Source: Hymenopus coronatus
Lineage: Eukaryota; Arthropoda; Insecta; Mantodea; Hymenopodidae
NCBI GenBank assembly: GCA_030762935.1
Contig: CM060895.1
Location: 38,865,001-38,929,000, forward strand
DNA length: 64,000 nucleotides
Reading direction: 5' to 3'
Program-made: the position numbers and the translations under genes
Part shown: positions 22,942 through 34,170 of the stretch, piece after piece
Layout: each line of letters begins with the position of its first letter
Numbering within the stretch: position 1 is the stretch's first letter
Notes under the pieces: model-generated
The model's database searches: none
Seen by the model: only the letters and a program-made list of their open reading frames with translations
Told to the model about the DNA's origin: nothing

Positions 22942-23416
22942 TGTATTTCGTTCTGTCTTAAAGCCCTGTACAGGCATTCGACATCGTTTGATATAAAAAT
23001 TGCATGATTAAATACTTTGTCAATTAAAATTATGTATTTAATTTACAGGCCTTAAAATCTAAAAACTCTTGTATGGAATATAAAGGATTTGCAACCGATC
23101 ATCCATGTATAATCTGGACTTAAAAGTTTTCTTATCAAGGCATTTAATATATTCTGGCAGCTTATGTATAATTTGATACCTAAATACATATAACTATTTT
23201 GAGTTTTTGATAATTTAAAATAAGGAATATTTATATTTGCAGACTATTCTTACGAATGTGAATTAATTGTTTCTTTCACATCAGCCTTGTGTAGTATAGA
23301 AGATAGCGAGGTAGGGACAGACTGAAAAATTCAGTGCCATAGCCAGGATTTGAACCATGGATCTTCCGTTTCCATCCAGTTGTTCTGACCACTGAGCTAC
23401 CATGCTAACATATAGG
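22942..23416 (-). mobile_element. tRNA-headed element with a LINE C-terminal-like body, nested in Rep-A
   Basis: On the minus strand it opens with a tRNA-like head having perfect Pol III boxes: TAGCTCAGTGG (A box) and GGTTCAAATCC (B box), at about 23330-23404. The body follows, and near 23090-23170 it reads, in one frame, like the end of a jockey-type ORF2: 'KLPEYIKCLDKKTFKSRLY'. It ends in an A-rich stretch. The Rep-A sequence 'ATAAATT' flanks both ends as a likely imperfect target-site duplication. Confidence 0.55.
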
Positions 23417-23540
23417 GCATAAATTATATGTTTTAACGAGATCTTCATGTTTTGTATGGTAAGGTTTTTATCTATATCTTACGGTTTACCATTTATACAA
23501 GTCATTCAGAATGAAGACGACTTCATAGGCTATTCCTTAA
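23417..23540 (-). repeat. Rep-A copy 12, second part
   Basis: It resumes with 'CATAAATTATATGTTTTAAC' and ends at 'GGCTATTCCTTAAAAAA', where copy 13 begins in the same orientation. Confidence 0.75.
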
Positions 23541-24460
23541 AAAATCTTATGTGTACCATTCACATGACTTTCTCCATATCCCTGCAATAAATTATTCTTA
23601 AAAAGCTTATACTTCTATTTACTTTATCCTAATCAGAAAAAAATTAGCAGAAATAGTCTTATTACTCGCTTCCTTGTAAGTAGAAGCGAAATAAGGGACA
23701 ACCATAGGTTAAAGTGATAGTCAAAAGCTGGTTGCTATATCAATGAAGTTCCTTTGTTTATATGGATAGTAGGTGACAGTTCCTGTATGAGAAAGGTATA
23801 CGTTTTTCATAGCAGAAACCAAAAATAAGGAATGTCTTAAAAACGACGAACTCCACGAAAAAAATTTATATAACATAAATTGTGTGTTTTAATGTGATCT
23901 ACATTTGTTGTGTAGTAAGTTTTTGTCCTCTCTTACGGTTTACCAGTTATTCAAAATTCAGTAAAATTCATCCAGAATAAACTACTCTTCAGAGGCTATT
24001 CCCAGAAAATTCAAGATATACATTTTATTTGTCAGGTAAATATGTTTAATATACGAAATTCTAATCAAAATCGTTAGAGCCATTTTTGAGAGAATCAAAA
24101 TTTTCGAAAAAAGTGTCATGTAAAGGGTAGTTGGGGGTGGGGGGATTTTTCTCAAAATCTTCGTGTCGCATCCCTGGAAGATAATAAACTTAAATACCAA
24201 GTTTGGTATTTTACCGACTTTTCGTTTTTGAGTTATCGTGTTCACGGACACATGGACACACGGACACACGAACACACACGGACACACGAACACACTCACA
24301 CACACACACATACACACACGGACCTTTTTGTGAAAATGCTTCTTTTTGGATATTGGGCACCCTAAAACATATATTTCCGGTGAAATCTCGGTATCGAATT
24401 TTTGGGTGGAGTGCAATACTTTCTCTATACACTATGTACATAGTGCATATAGAGAAAGTA
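23541..24460 (-). repeat. Rep-A copy 13, near full length (about 0.92 kb)
   Basis: Every block from tail to head palindrome is present, ending CACTATGTACATAGTGCATA near 24430. The CA zone at 24240-24325 has expanded into ACACGG/ACACAC units, which create the long antisense ORFs seen here. This is a good reference copy for the family. Confidence 0.88.
24240..24325. repeat. CA-rich minisatellite inside Rep-A copy 13
   Basis: Units of CGGACACA and CACACACA; the homologous position in other copies holds (TG)n or (AC)n. Confidence 0.85.
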
Positions 24461-24464
24461 AAAA

Positions 24465-24725
24465 TCAAGATATACAATTTTGTCATGCAAATATAATTTA
24501 AAATTCGGTATTTTGATCAAAATCTTTATTGCTATGTTTGAGAAATTAAAAAAAAAAATGTCAAAAAAGGCTGTGTGTAAAGGTTAGTTTTGGTAGGAGT
24601 GTTGTCCTGTAAATCTTCGTGTCGTATCCTTGGACAATAATAATCTAAAATACAAAGTTTGGCATCTAAGGTACATTTCATGTTTGAGTTATGATGTTTA
24701 CAGACGCACACAGCAATTTCGAGGT
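24465..24725 (-). repeat. Rep-A copy 14, middle part only
   Basis: It holds the 'ATATACAATTTTGTCATGCA' to 'TCATGTTTGAGTTATGATGT' blocks. Both the tail and the head palindrome are absent. Confidence 0.75.
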
Positions 24726-24757
24726 GTACCATTAGAATCAGCTGCAGCTCTAAAAAA

Positions 24758-25541
24758 ATATCTGATGTGTTCCATTCACATAACTTTCTCTACATTTCTG
24801 CAACAAATTATTGTTAAAAAGCTTACGCTTCTATTTACTTCATGCTACTCGATCGAGAACAAATTATCAGAAATAGTCTTATTATTTGCTTCCTTTAAAG
24901 TGGAAACCAAATAAGGGAGTACCGTAGGTTAAAATGATAGTCAAAAGCTGCTTGCTCAGTGACTGAAGTTACTTTGTTTCTATGGACAGGAGTTAACAAA
25001 TTTCTGTATGAAAAAAGTAAGTTTTTAAAGCTGAAAACAAAAACGAAAAAAATATATCACATAAATTGTGTGTTTTAATGTGCTCTACGTGTTTTGTGTA
25101 GTTTTTGTGCATCTCTTACGGTTTAGCAGTTATGCAAAACTCTGAAAAATTCATCCAGGATAAAGTAGTCTTCAGAGGTTATTTCCAGAAAATTCAAGAT
25201 ATACATTTTATTTGTCAGGCAAATATCTTTAATATACGATATTTTAATCAAAATCGTTAGAGCCTTTTTTTTAGAAAATCAACATTTTCGAAAATGTATC
25301 CATTAAGGGTAGTTGGGGTGGGGGGATTTTCTTGAAAATCTTTGTGTCGCATCCTTGGAAGATACCATACTTAAATACCAAGTTTTCCTTATTTCCCATT
25401 TCTTACAACGAAGTAAATAATAAGAGCATTTTTTATTGTTTTTCTCGATTGTCATGAACCAGAGAGAAAAATAAGCTTCTGTAATAATAGGTGCTGCAAA
25501 ATATGTAGAGGAAGTTACGTAAATGGTACAATCGGAATTTT
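24758..25541. repeat. Rep-A copy 15, foldback: minus body then plus tail
   Basis: The minus part begins 'ATCTGATGTGTTCCATTCAC' at 24760 and runs to 'ACCAAGTTTT' at 25386. A plus-oriented tail starts immediately ('CCTTATTTCCC', 25387) and ends near 'GTAAATGGTACAATCGGAAT'. The architecture matches copy 11 but with a different switch point. Confidence 0.8.
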
Positions 25542-25942
25542 CAACTTTTTTTGTTATTGTATTTTCTCGGTTCAGGTATATTATAAATAAGTGTGTTTGT
25601 GTTATAATGAACTGATCGTGGCGTCTGTCTTGCTTTACACACATTTTCTGTGGAGAAATAATAGTTAGTGCTTTTCTTTGAGAAAAATATTGAGTGCAAA
25701 ATATTTTATTCTAAAATATTTTGAACGAAAGTTCTTTTATACTTATATGGAAGCTAACACGTTATGTTTATGAAAGAAAGTCTTGCTGTTGTTCTCTGGA
25801 CAGGTCATTGCCAGCACACACTAAATAATGGTGTAGAGGATCTAATCATTATGTAATAAATGGCTTTATTATATTTATAAATTAACCAACACGCGAGATT
25901 AAAACTAATAATGTCCAATTTTATTGAGCACAGAAAAAACAT
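25542..25942. other. AT-rich stretch, nothing recognised
   Basis: No signature seen. Confidence 0.4.
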
Positions 25943-26206
25943 TTAAGCCCATCTCGGTAGTGCACGGATAGAGTTTTGCCACACACTCAAGAGGTCGTGA
26001 GTTCTAATCTTGCTTAGGGTGAATTAACTGGATAAGTTTTTTTTTTTGTTTTTTTTTTTTTTTCGAGGTTTGCCCTTAACCTGAGAAGACGAATGTCAAG
26101 AAGCTTTAAACTCTTTGGACCCCGAGGTTATTTGAGTATCATTTCACCAATTTCATTCAGCATCCTATATAATCAACCAGGTTAAAAAATATTAAGCTAA
26201 ACAAAA
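25943..26206 (+). mobile_element. SINE B copy with expanded T-run
   Basis: The head has 'GTCGTGAGTTCTAATCTTGC' (mutated B box), then 'TTAGGGTGAATTAACTGGAT', a long interrupted T-run at 26037-26063 at the family's T-rich position, 'GACCCCGAGGTTATTTGAGT' and 'CAACCAGGTTAAAAAATATT'. It directly abuts the tail of Rep-A copy 16. Confidence 0.85.
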
Positions 26207-27245
26207 TAATCTCATGTGTTCCATTCACATGACTTTCTCCACATTCTATGTAACAAAATATTGTTAATAAGCTTTTTTTTTTATAACCTGGTTGGTCATA
26301 TCGGACGATGAATGAAATTGGTGAACTTATGCTCAAATGATCTCGGGGAGCTTAAAGTTACTCGAGATTCGTTCTCTCAGGATAAGGGAAAACCCCGAAA
26401 AAAACTTTAGCCGGGTAATTCACCCTAAGCGAGATACGAACTCACGACCTTTTGAATGTGAGGCGGAGACGCTACCACCACACTACCCAGGCGGGCTTAA
26501 TAAGCTTATTCTTCTACTTCGTGCTAATTGAGATAAACATTAGCACAAACGGTCTTATCACTTAGTTCCTTAAAAGTAGGAGGGAAATAAGTGAATATAC
26601 TGACAGTCAAATGTTTTAATGAATTGAAATCCGTTTCTTTGCGTGACCAGGAACTGACAAGTTCCATATGAGAAAAATTTTAAGTATTTTAAAAATGTAA
26701 GCAATAACAAAGAATATCTCGAAAACGGTCAATTTCACTCCACGAAAAAATGTATATGACATAAACTGTGTATTTTAATGACATCTACATTTTTTGTGTA
26801 GCGAGTTTTTGTTATCTCCTAGGGTGTAAGAGTTATACAAAAGAGGAAAATTCACCCAGAAAAAACAGGTCTTTAGAGGTTATTCTCAGAAAAGTCAATA
26901 TATACATGTCATTTGTCATGTAAATATATTAAATATAAGAGATTTTAATCAAAATCGTTAGAGCCAATTTTAAGAAAATCAAAATTTTCGAATTGTTTTC
27001 CATGCAAAGGGTAGTTGAAGGTGGGGGAATTTTCTTGAAAATCTTCGGAAGATACTGAAATTAAATTTGGTATTTAACGGTCTTTTCGTTTTTGAGTAAT
27101 GCTGCCCACAGACACACACACGGACATTTCTCTAAAAATGCTATTTTTTTGGATTCATGGGGTCCCAAAACATATATTTCCGATGAAATCGTGGTATCGG
27201 ATTTCTTCTTTATACACTATGTAATAGTACGTGTAGAGAAACTAA
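26207..27245 (-). repeat. Rep-A copy 16, split by a nested SINE B
   Basis: Tail 'AATCTCATGTGTTCCATTCA' at 26208; the copy resumes at 26497 after the SINE and runs to a shortened head palindrome near 27212-27245 ('CACTATGTAATAGTACGTGT'). Confidence 0.85.
26275..26496 (-). mobile_element. SINE B nested in Rep-A with 11-bp target-site duplication
   Basis: TTAATAAGCTT occurs at 26264-26274 and 26497-26507, exactly flanking the element. On the minus strand the order is tRNA head (B box region CGTGAGTTCGTATCTCGC), 'TTAGGGTGAATTACCCGGCT', 'CCCTTATCCTGAGAGAACGA', 'CATCGTCCGATATGACCAAC', then poly(A). The duplication and A-tail show LINE-style target-primed retroposition. Confidence 0.9.
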
Positions 27246-27369
27246 AAATGTCATTCTTGAAATCGTATCTCCTTCAAATAGCCTCCATTTTATGACGGTA
27301 ATATGCCTGTCTGGAATGACTATTGTTAGTCGATTTTTTTGTAAATTTTAATGATTAGCATTGGTTTAC

Positions 27370-27400
<31 letters not shown>

Positions 27401-27910
27401 GTTTTACTTGTTCATTGCGATCTCTTTAAGCAATTAAAACTAGTCTTATGTATTCCATAGACATTTACAAAACTCGTGGGAAAGACGAAATGTGTATTTG
27501 GCGGCGAGATCACAATAAAGTCGGAGGACGAGACACGCAGAGGCTATAAATATGTCCCCAAGTGGAGTCATATTTATCGCCTTTCTTCTTTTCTTTCTTC
27601 CTTCTCCATTTCCTCCGGCCCTGACAGCGTCACACGAAATTTTAGTTATTTACTTATTCCGGCATCCTCCCTACTGCCCGGACTTTTATGGCTTGTAAAT
27701 GCCAGTGGCAGCAGTGGTCAGTGTATCGTGAATAAATCGAATCATAGACATCCCAGCGGACTTCAGCTTCTAGAAGGGGCTTCACGATGCTGCATCAAAT
27801 GCAAGAATGAGATTTGAATACGTTTTGTCTCTAATACAATTCGATCTGACGTACTCTCTAAAATCCAATCTCTTTCCTTACAACAAGAATATTTTTTCGC
27901 TTCTCATATT
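27246..27910. other. No recognised gene; one microsatellite
   Basis: It contains an (AAT)n tract at 27367-27400. A 113-codon plus-strand ORF at 27476-27817 has no motif I recognise. The segment around 27500-27800 is less AT-rich than its surroundings. Confidence 0.4.
27367..27400. repeat. (AAT)n microsatellite
   Basis: About eleven AAT units. Confidence 0.9.
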
Positions 27911-28680
27911 TTAACTTTCCCTGTACTACCTATAGGTATTAAGCAGAGGAAGCTTTGCATTCCTCCCAAAAATTTGATACTTAGATTTCACAAGGAAAAC
28001 ACGTTTTTAGTCTGGTTGCTATGTGACTGAAGCTCCTTTGTTTGTATGGACAGGAGTTAACAAATTCCCGTATGAGAAAAGTATACGTTTTTTAAAGCTG
28101 AAACCAATAGCAAGGAATATCTCAAAAACGATCCACTCCAAAAAAAATGTATATAACATAAGTTGAGTGTTTTAACGAGCTCTACATGTTCTGTTAAGTG
28201 AGATTTTGTCTATATCTTACGGTTTGCCAGTTATGCAAAATTTCGTAAAATTCAGCCAGAATAAAGAGGTCTTCATAGGTCATTCCCAGAAAATTCAAGA
28301 TATGCATTATATTTTTCATGTAAATATTTTAATATACGGCATTCTTATCAAAGTCGTTAGAGCCATTTTTGAGAAAATCAAAATTTTCGAAAATGTTTTT
28401 ATGTAAAGGGTAGTTGAGTGTGGAGGGATTTTCTTGAAAATCTTCGTGTTGCATTCCTGGAAGATACTTCCACTCTTAAATACCAAGTTTGGTATTTAAC
28501 GGACTTTTCGTTTTTGAGCTATGCTGCCCACACACGCACACACACAGACATTTTTCTGTAATTTTTTGGATTCAAGGGATCTTAAAACATTTATTTCCCG
28601 TGAAATCTTGGTATCGAAATTTTGGGTGCAATACAGTACCTTCTCTATACACTATATACATAATATGTGTAGAGAAAGTA
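27911..28680. repeat. Rep-A copy 17: decayed plus head joined to a minus copy lacking its tail
   Basis: 27911-28006 is a decayed head in plus orientation ('AAAATTTGATACTTAGATTT'). It is fused to a minus-oriented copy from 'GGTTGCTATGTGACTGAAGC' to the head palindrome (CACTATATACATAATATGTG near 28651). Both ends are heads here, the reverse of copies 11 and 15. Confidence 0.78.
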
Positions 28681-29523
28681 AAACTCTGATGTGTTACACT
28701 CTCGTGACTTTCTCTGTTCTACAAAAAAAATTCTTACAAAACATAATTCTTCTTTATACACCATTCTAATCGAGATAAGCATTATAAGCATTAGCAGAAT
28801 GCACTTATCACTTAGTTTCTTATAAGTAGAAGGGAACTAAAGGAATGCGCTATGCTAAAGACACAGTCAAATGGTTTAAAAGCTATCGTTATGCGATTGT
28901 CATTGAAATTCGCTTCTTTGCTTGGCCAGGAGTAAAACAATAGAAAAACGAATAGTTCCTGTCTGAGAAAAATATGTAGTTTAAAAGTGAAACGATTAAC
29001 AAGGAATATCTTAGAAACGGTAAACTCTACAACAAAATGCATATGACATAAATTGTGTGTTTTAACAAGAGCTACGCTTTGTATGTATTAAGTTTTTGTC
29101 TATCTCTTACGGTTTAGTAGTTATTCAAAATTCAGAAAAATGTGTCTAGAACGAACAGGTGCTCAGAAGCTATACCCAGAAAATTCAAGATATATATTTT
29201 ATTTGCCATGTAAATATCTATAATTTACGTATTTTAATCAAAATCGTTAGAGTCTTTTACAGAAAGAAAAAAATCAACATTGTTCCATTTAAGGGTACTT
29301 TGGAGTAAGGGAATTTTTGTGAAAATATTCTTGTCTCATCCTTGGAAGATAATAAACTTAAATACCAGGTTTGGATTTTAACGGAATTTCTGTTTTTGAG
29401 CTATACTGCCCACAGACACACACACATGGACCTTTTTCTAAAAAATATTTTTATGCATTCAGGGGGTTCCAAAACATGTATTTCTGGTGAAATCTCGGGA
29501 TGGAATTTTTGATGCAATACCGT
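28681..29523 (-). repeat. Rep-A copy 18, near complete but head truncated
   Basis: It starts 'CTGATGTGTTACACTCTCGT' directly after the head of copy 17, so two minus copies are in tandem. It ends in the head block ('TCTCGGGATGGAATTTTTGA') without the palindrome. Confidence 0.83.
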
Positions 29524-30503
29524 AAAGGGACAAATATTATTTTTTTGGCGAAATCACAGTTATCTAAATGTCAGAATGGCATTACAAAAGTTTATTTATT
29601 TCAAGTACTCACTGTTAAAACATTGCCATGTCATCCTGTGTATCAAAAGGTGACAGTTTTATTCGACATTTACCCCCAAATAATTATTGCATGGCTTAAA
29701 CCACTGGCTGACATTCACATCTTCAATCAGCCGATGAATCATAACAGCGTGTTATTTGGACAGTCTCCCCTCTGGCAATAGAACTTCATGGCCGAGGGTT
29801 CGAAGCCATGTCTGTGCCTTATCACAGTCAACGAGGGACTCATCATCGTGACATTCAATACAGAGACAGCCATCTGTCGCACTGGGTCCTAAAGGCCATT
29901 CCATTTTTGATTGTTGAGAGTGAAATTAAAGCTTCTACCAGAGATATTAAACGTTGTTATTTAACGGTTTCGCTTATGAAGATCACGTGCTTCAATCACT
30001 AATTAAATTGAAAGAAATAAGTAGGTACTAGCATCTCTCACAAAAAATTTGCATTCAAATAATTTTTGTCAACATTATCATTGTTAGCAGGAAAAGCAAA
30101 AACACACTTTTATTAATAATTTTAGGAGAATAGATATAAAAATTAAAAGAAAGTCTTGCGCTTGTTGTACATGTTCGTGTTTGTACTCTAAATCCTAATG
30201 GTTGATCTGATTAAAAATCAAATAAAAAAAAATAAAAATTTTCATGTACTAGTTTGGGGTGGGAAAATGTTCTTATAACTCTTTTTTCCTTCATTGTAAA
30301 ACGCCGAAATTATATATGCAGCTTAACTCGACTTTAAATGCAGATTTTATTGTATTTCTCTCTCTCTCTCACTCTCATTCTCTCATGCTACCTATGACTC
30401 CACCTCTTTTCCTGCCCTTTTTCTTTCTTTTCATTCCCTCCTTCTCCACTTTATCACTCTCACAGCTATCTTCACTTTATGTGCAACTTATATTTCGTGT
30501 GCT
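29524..30503. other. No recognised gene
   Basis: Two ORFs of 93 and 64 codons at 29500-30002 have no motif I recognise. A pyrimidine-rich tract of TCTC/TTCTTTT units lies at 30353-30470. At 29790 'GGCCGAGGGTTCGAAGCCAT' has a B-box-like core, but nothing else supports a tRNA-derived element. Confidence 0.4.
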
Positions 30504-31396
30504 TTTTACTTTCTTTACACATACTACACGTATGCACATAGTGTATAGAGGAAGTATTGTATTCTATCCAAAAATTCGATACCGAGATTTCACCGTCCCC
30601 TGTGTCCAAAAAGCAGTTTTAGAAAATGGTCCGTGTGTGTTTGTGGACAGCTTAGCTGAAAAAGTAAAAGACCATTAAGTACCAAACTTGGTATGTAAAT
30701 TCGGTATCTTCAGAGGATGCGACAAAAACATTTTCAAGAAAATCTCCCACCCCAAACTACACTTACATGGAAAAATTTTTGAAATTTTGATTTTTCTCAA
30801 AAATGGCGTAACGATTTTGATTAAAATGCCGTATATTAAAGCTATTTAAATCACAAATAGAATGTATACCTTGAATTTTCTGCGACTAGCTCCTGAAGAC
30901 CTGTTTGTTCATTCTGGATGAATTTTGCTGAATATTTGCATAACTGGTAAACCGTAAGAGTTACACAAAAACTCACTGAACAAAAAATGCAGATCTCGCT
31001 AAAACACGCAATTTATATCATATACATTTTTGATGCTGAAGTGACCGTTTCCCGATATTCTTTGTTATTTGTTTCAGTTTTAAACTACATATCTTCTAGA
31101 ACGAAACAAACGTGACCCCACCTTTCGTTTCATCTTTTGTTTTTCTGGAAATGCAAAGCGAACCGAACTTCAATTATTCACATATCGATCGACTTTTAAA
31201 AGTTTTGATTATCGCTTTAGCCTTGTATATTCCCTTATTTTCCTTCTACTTTGAGGAACTAAGCAGTAAGACCAATTGTGTTAACGTTTATCTCGTTTAC
31301 TTAGCATGATGTAGATAGAAGAATAATCTTTTATAAGAATAATTGTTTGCTGAACAGGTAGAGAAAGTCATGTAAATGCAACACATCAGATTTTTT
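30504..31396 (+). repeat. Rep-A copy 19, near full length (about 0.89 kb)
   Basis: The head palindrome is disturbed by an insertion ('ACATACTACACGTATGCACA' near 30519). All body blocks and the tail ('GTAAATGCAACACATCAGAT') follow. Confidence 0.87.
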
Positions 31397-31479
31397 AAAA
31401 TTGTTTTTTTAAGGTTGTGAGCTATTACAGAGTATAGACTTCAATTATATAATTCAATAATGCAGCTTAAATATTTCAA

Positions 31480-31990
31480 GTTGAAAGAACAACAATTCAA
31501 ATATAGTAATCAACACTCAAATAATTGAATCAGTAACTAGCTTTAACTATTTAAATGCAGAATATCATATCAGATACAAATGAATTTAGGCAACAGCTTC
31601 ATAAATAGCAATACTTAAGCATATGGAACTATAAATAAATGTTTAGAGAATAGAACTGCTAAGGAAATACAATTAAATTTTTATAAAACTGTAGCAATTC
31701 CACAACTTCTTTATAAGGCATAAACATGAACCCTAATACAGAAAGATAAGACACCTGAAAGCTTCAGAAATTGTATCTAAGATTGGTACAAAATTTACGA
31801 AACGTATGAGAAACAAAGGTGTTCAATATGAACTTCAAATACAAAACATAGTGGTAAAAATACAAGTTCGCCAAAAAAAAACAAAAAACAAAAAAAAAAC
31901 TGGATGGGACATCTGGTAAGAACGGACGAATCACGCATCCGAAAAAAAAAGTTTCTTCTGCTCTTCAAGAGGGAGAAGAAGGTCGTCCTA
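31480..31990 (+). pseudogene. Decayed LINE reverse transcriptase C-terminus
   Basis: In pieces the plus strand resembles the end of a LINE ORF2. 'SFNYLNAEY' corresponds to the usual FxYLG, then a decayed match to the 'FYKTVAIPxLLYG' block near 31675-31715, then 'MGHLVRTDESRI' in one frame near 31905-31945, then 'EEGRPILE' near 31975-31995. Several stops and frameshifts lie between them. The catalytic domain is absent, so this is a 5'-truncated, dead copy. Confidence 0.6.
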
Positions 31991-32108
31991 TATTAGAAAA
32001 TACTCATAAACCACAAAAAATATAAAATAAAATATTATTAACATTAAATGTTTTAATAGTTTAATAATAAAACAGTGGTCTTGTAAACCAAAATTAAGTC
32101 TTACTTTA
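31991..32108 (+). pseudogene. trnT: Nuclear mitochondrial insertion: nad4L start and trnT
   Basis: 32048-32108 reads like an insect mitochondrial tRNA-Thr: 'GTTTTAATAGTTTAATAATA', then GGTCT-TGT-AAACC with anticodon TGT, then an AT-only T arm. Just upstream, the minus strand from 32047 reads as the start of nad4L (ATG, then AT-rich hydrophobic codons and a TGT-GGT-TTA-TGA block in mitochondrial code). Arthropod mitochondria commonly place nad4L and trnT next to each other in these orientations, which supports the identification. It was made from memory of family sequences. Confidence 0.6.
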
Positions 32109-33259
32109 GATCCAGCAATTCTGAGAGGACCGGAAAGGTCGTACTGGTGCTTTTGCTTTGCTGTTGTTGATGATGATGATTATGATGATAAATAGTTTGT
32201 GGTACTGAACGATACATTTAATAATTTATAAACTGATTGTGAAAGAAATTGCGAAGAAAATATAGGATTTCCATTATAAAAGTTGGCAGCATACAGTTCC
32301 ATAACCGGGAGGAACAAAAGTAGGAGATGTTGGAATTTTGGAAACTGGAAACTTAAAGTTACGAACATTGGCATATGAGATCAAACTCTAGAATTATAGG
32401 GAAGTGGTGTTTATGGAAGACCTTCGGCTAGAATGTTGTACCTAAACCACATGAGATGGAGGGAAGAGGTGCGAGGGGACAGCGGGCGGTCGAAACAAAA
32501 GAATGTCGTCACAGCAATGACGTCTACTTACATTGCGGTAACAGTTATGTTATTTTCGCCCGTCTCTACTCTACTATATGCACATTCAGTAAAATACACA
32601 AACAACTAAAGGAAATCAGGTTACCCGCATTGAATACATGGAACTCAGCTTTCTCCTATACAAAATAAATGGGTAATGGATCAGAATTGCCGAATAATAT
32701 TTTAGATGTACAGCTATTGCATTTAGCTATTGTTTGTTTTTGAAAGCAAAAATAAGATTTCCTAAACGGACTTGATATTGGAATTAGTTTATTATTATCA
32801 TCTTCAAGAACACTAATAAAGCGTTGTAATTGTTGAGAAGACTTTTAGAAACACACGTTCCAGATGTCGTTGTTGCGTGTGTGTTTGTAATTGATTTTGG
32901 CAGAGAGGTTGCCGTGTTGACTCGGGGTGATAGGGTTAGATTTCCTGCCAGTAAACCAAACGAACGCTGTTGACTCGCTCTGAGGTAATTTCCACGGCGG
33001 TCAGGTCCCGTAACGCAATAAACAACTCGCTTCTTTTCACGTCCCAACTTCCCCCGTCACCGAAATTCGCCTTCGCCTCACGTTAGGATCGTTAGTGTCG
33101 CCCGTTAGGACCGCACGTGCGTGCGTGTACCGTCTGGACAGTCAATATTAAATCAGCATTTTGTCCTGGTAGGACAAGAACAGTTCACTAACTTCTTTCG
33201 TTCTTTCTTGTGTTTACATTCTTTACTACATGCCACCATAAGTTGAGGGAGAATTGCGC
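32109..33259. other. No recognised gene
   Basis: ORFs of 64-87 codons at 32180-32374 (minus), 32456-32668 (plus) and 32784-33047 (minus) have no recognised product. 32890-33130 is relatively GC-rich. Confidence 0.4.
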
Positions 33260-33371
33260 TTTTTACTTTCTCTACACGTACTATGTACATAGTGTATAAA
33301 GAAGGTATTGTATTCCACCAAAAATCCGATATAGAGATTTCACTGGCAATGCATTTTCATAAAAAGATCCA

Positions 33372-33459
<88 letters not shown>

Positions 33460-34170
33460 TGTGTCTGTGGACAGCATAGCTCAAAAACGAAAAGACCATA
33501 AAATACCAAACGTTGTATTTAAGTTTGGTATCTTCCAAAGATGCGACACGAAGATTTTCAAGAAAATTCCCCCCACCCTCAAATAACCTTTACATCGAAA
33601 AATTTCGAAATTGTTTATTTTCTCAAAAATATAGCTAATGATGTTGATTAAAATCTCTTATATTTAAGATATTTACATGACCAATAAAATGTATATCTTC
33701 AATTTTCTGGGAATAGCCTCTGAAGACGTGTTTATTCTGAATGAATTTTGCGAAATTTTACATAACTGGTAATCCGTAAGAGATGGAGAAAAACTTAATA
33801 CACAAAACATGTAGATCACGATAAACACACAATTTATGTAATATACATTTATTTCGTGGAGTTGGCCGTTTTCGAGATATTCCTTGTTATTGATTTCAGT
33901 TTTAAAATTCTTAAACTTCTCTCATACGGGAACTTGTCAACGCTTGGTCATGTAAAGAAACAGATTTCAACCACAGCAACCACATTTCAGAAAAGTGGCT
34001 GTCGGTTTAGCCTAGTGTATTCCCTTATTTCTCTTCTACTATAAAGGAGCTAAGTAATAAGACTGTTTCTGCTAATGTTTTAGCATTAAATAGATAGAAG
34101 AATAAACTTAATAGTAATACTTTTTACAGAAATGTAGAGAAAGTCATGTGAATGGTGCACATCAGATTTG
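33260..34170 (+). repeat. Rep-A copy 20, full length with expanded (TG)n(TA)n
   Basis: It runs from the head palindrome (CGTACTATGTACATAGTGTA near 33278) to the tail ('GTGAATGGTGCACATCAGAT'). The only large difference from other copies is the microsatellite at 33374-33456. Confidence 0.9.
33374..33456. repeat. (TG)n(TA)n compound microsatellite in Rep-A
   Basis: About 14 TG units followed by about 27 TA units, at the family's standard TG position. Confidence 0.95.

Noticed and set aside
23330..23404. tRNA gene on the minus strand
   Set aside because: The A and B boxes are perfect, but the acceptor stem does not pair and the sequence continues into a LINE-like body, so it is a SINE head.
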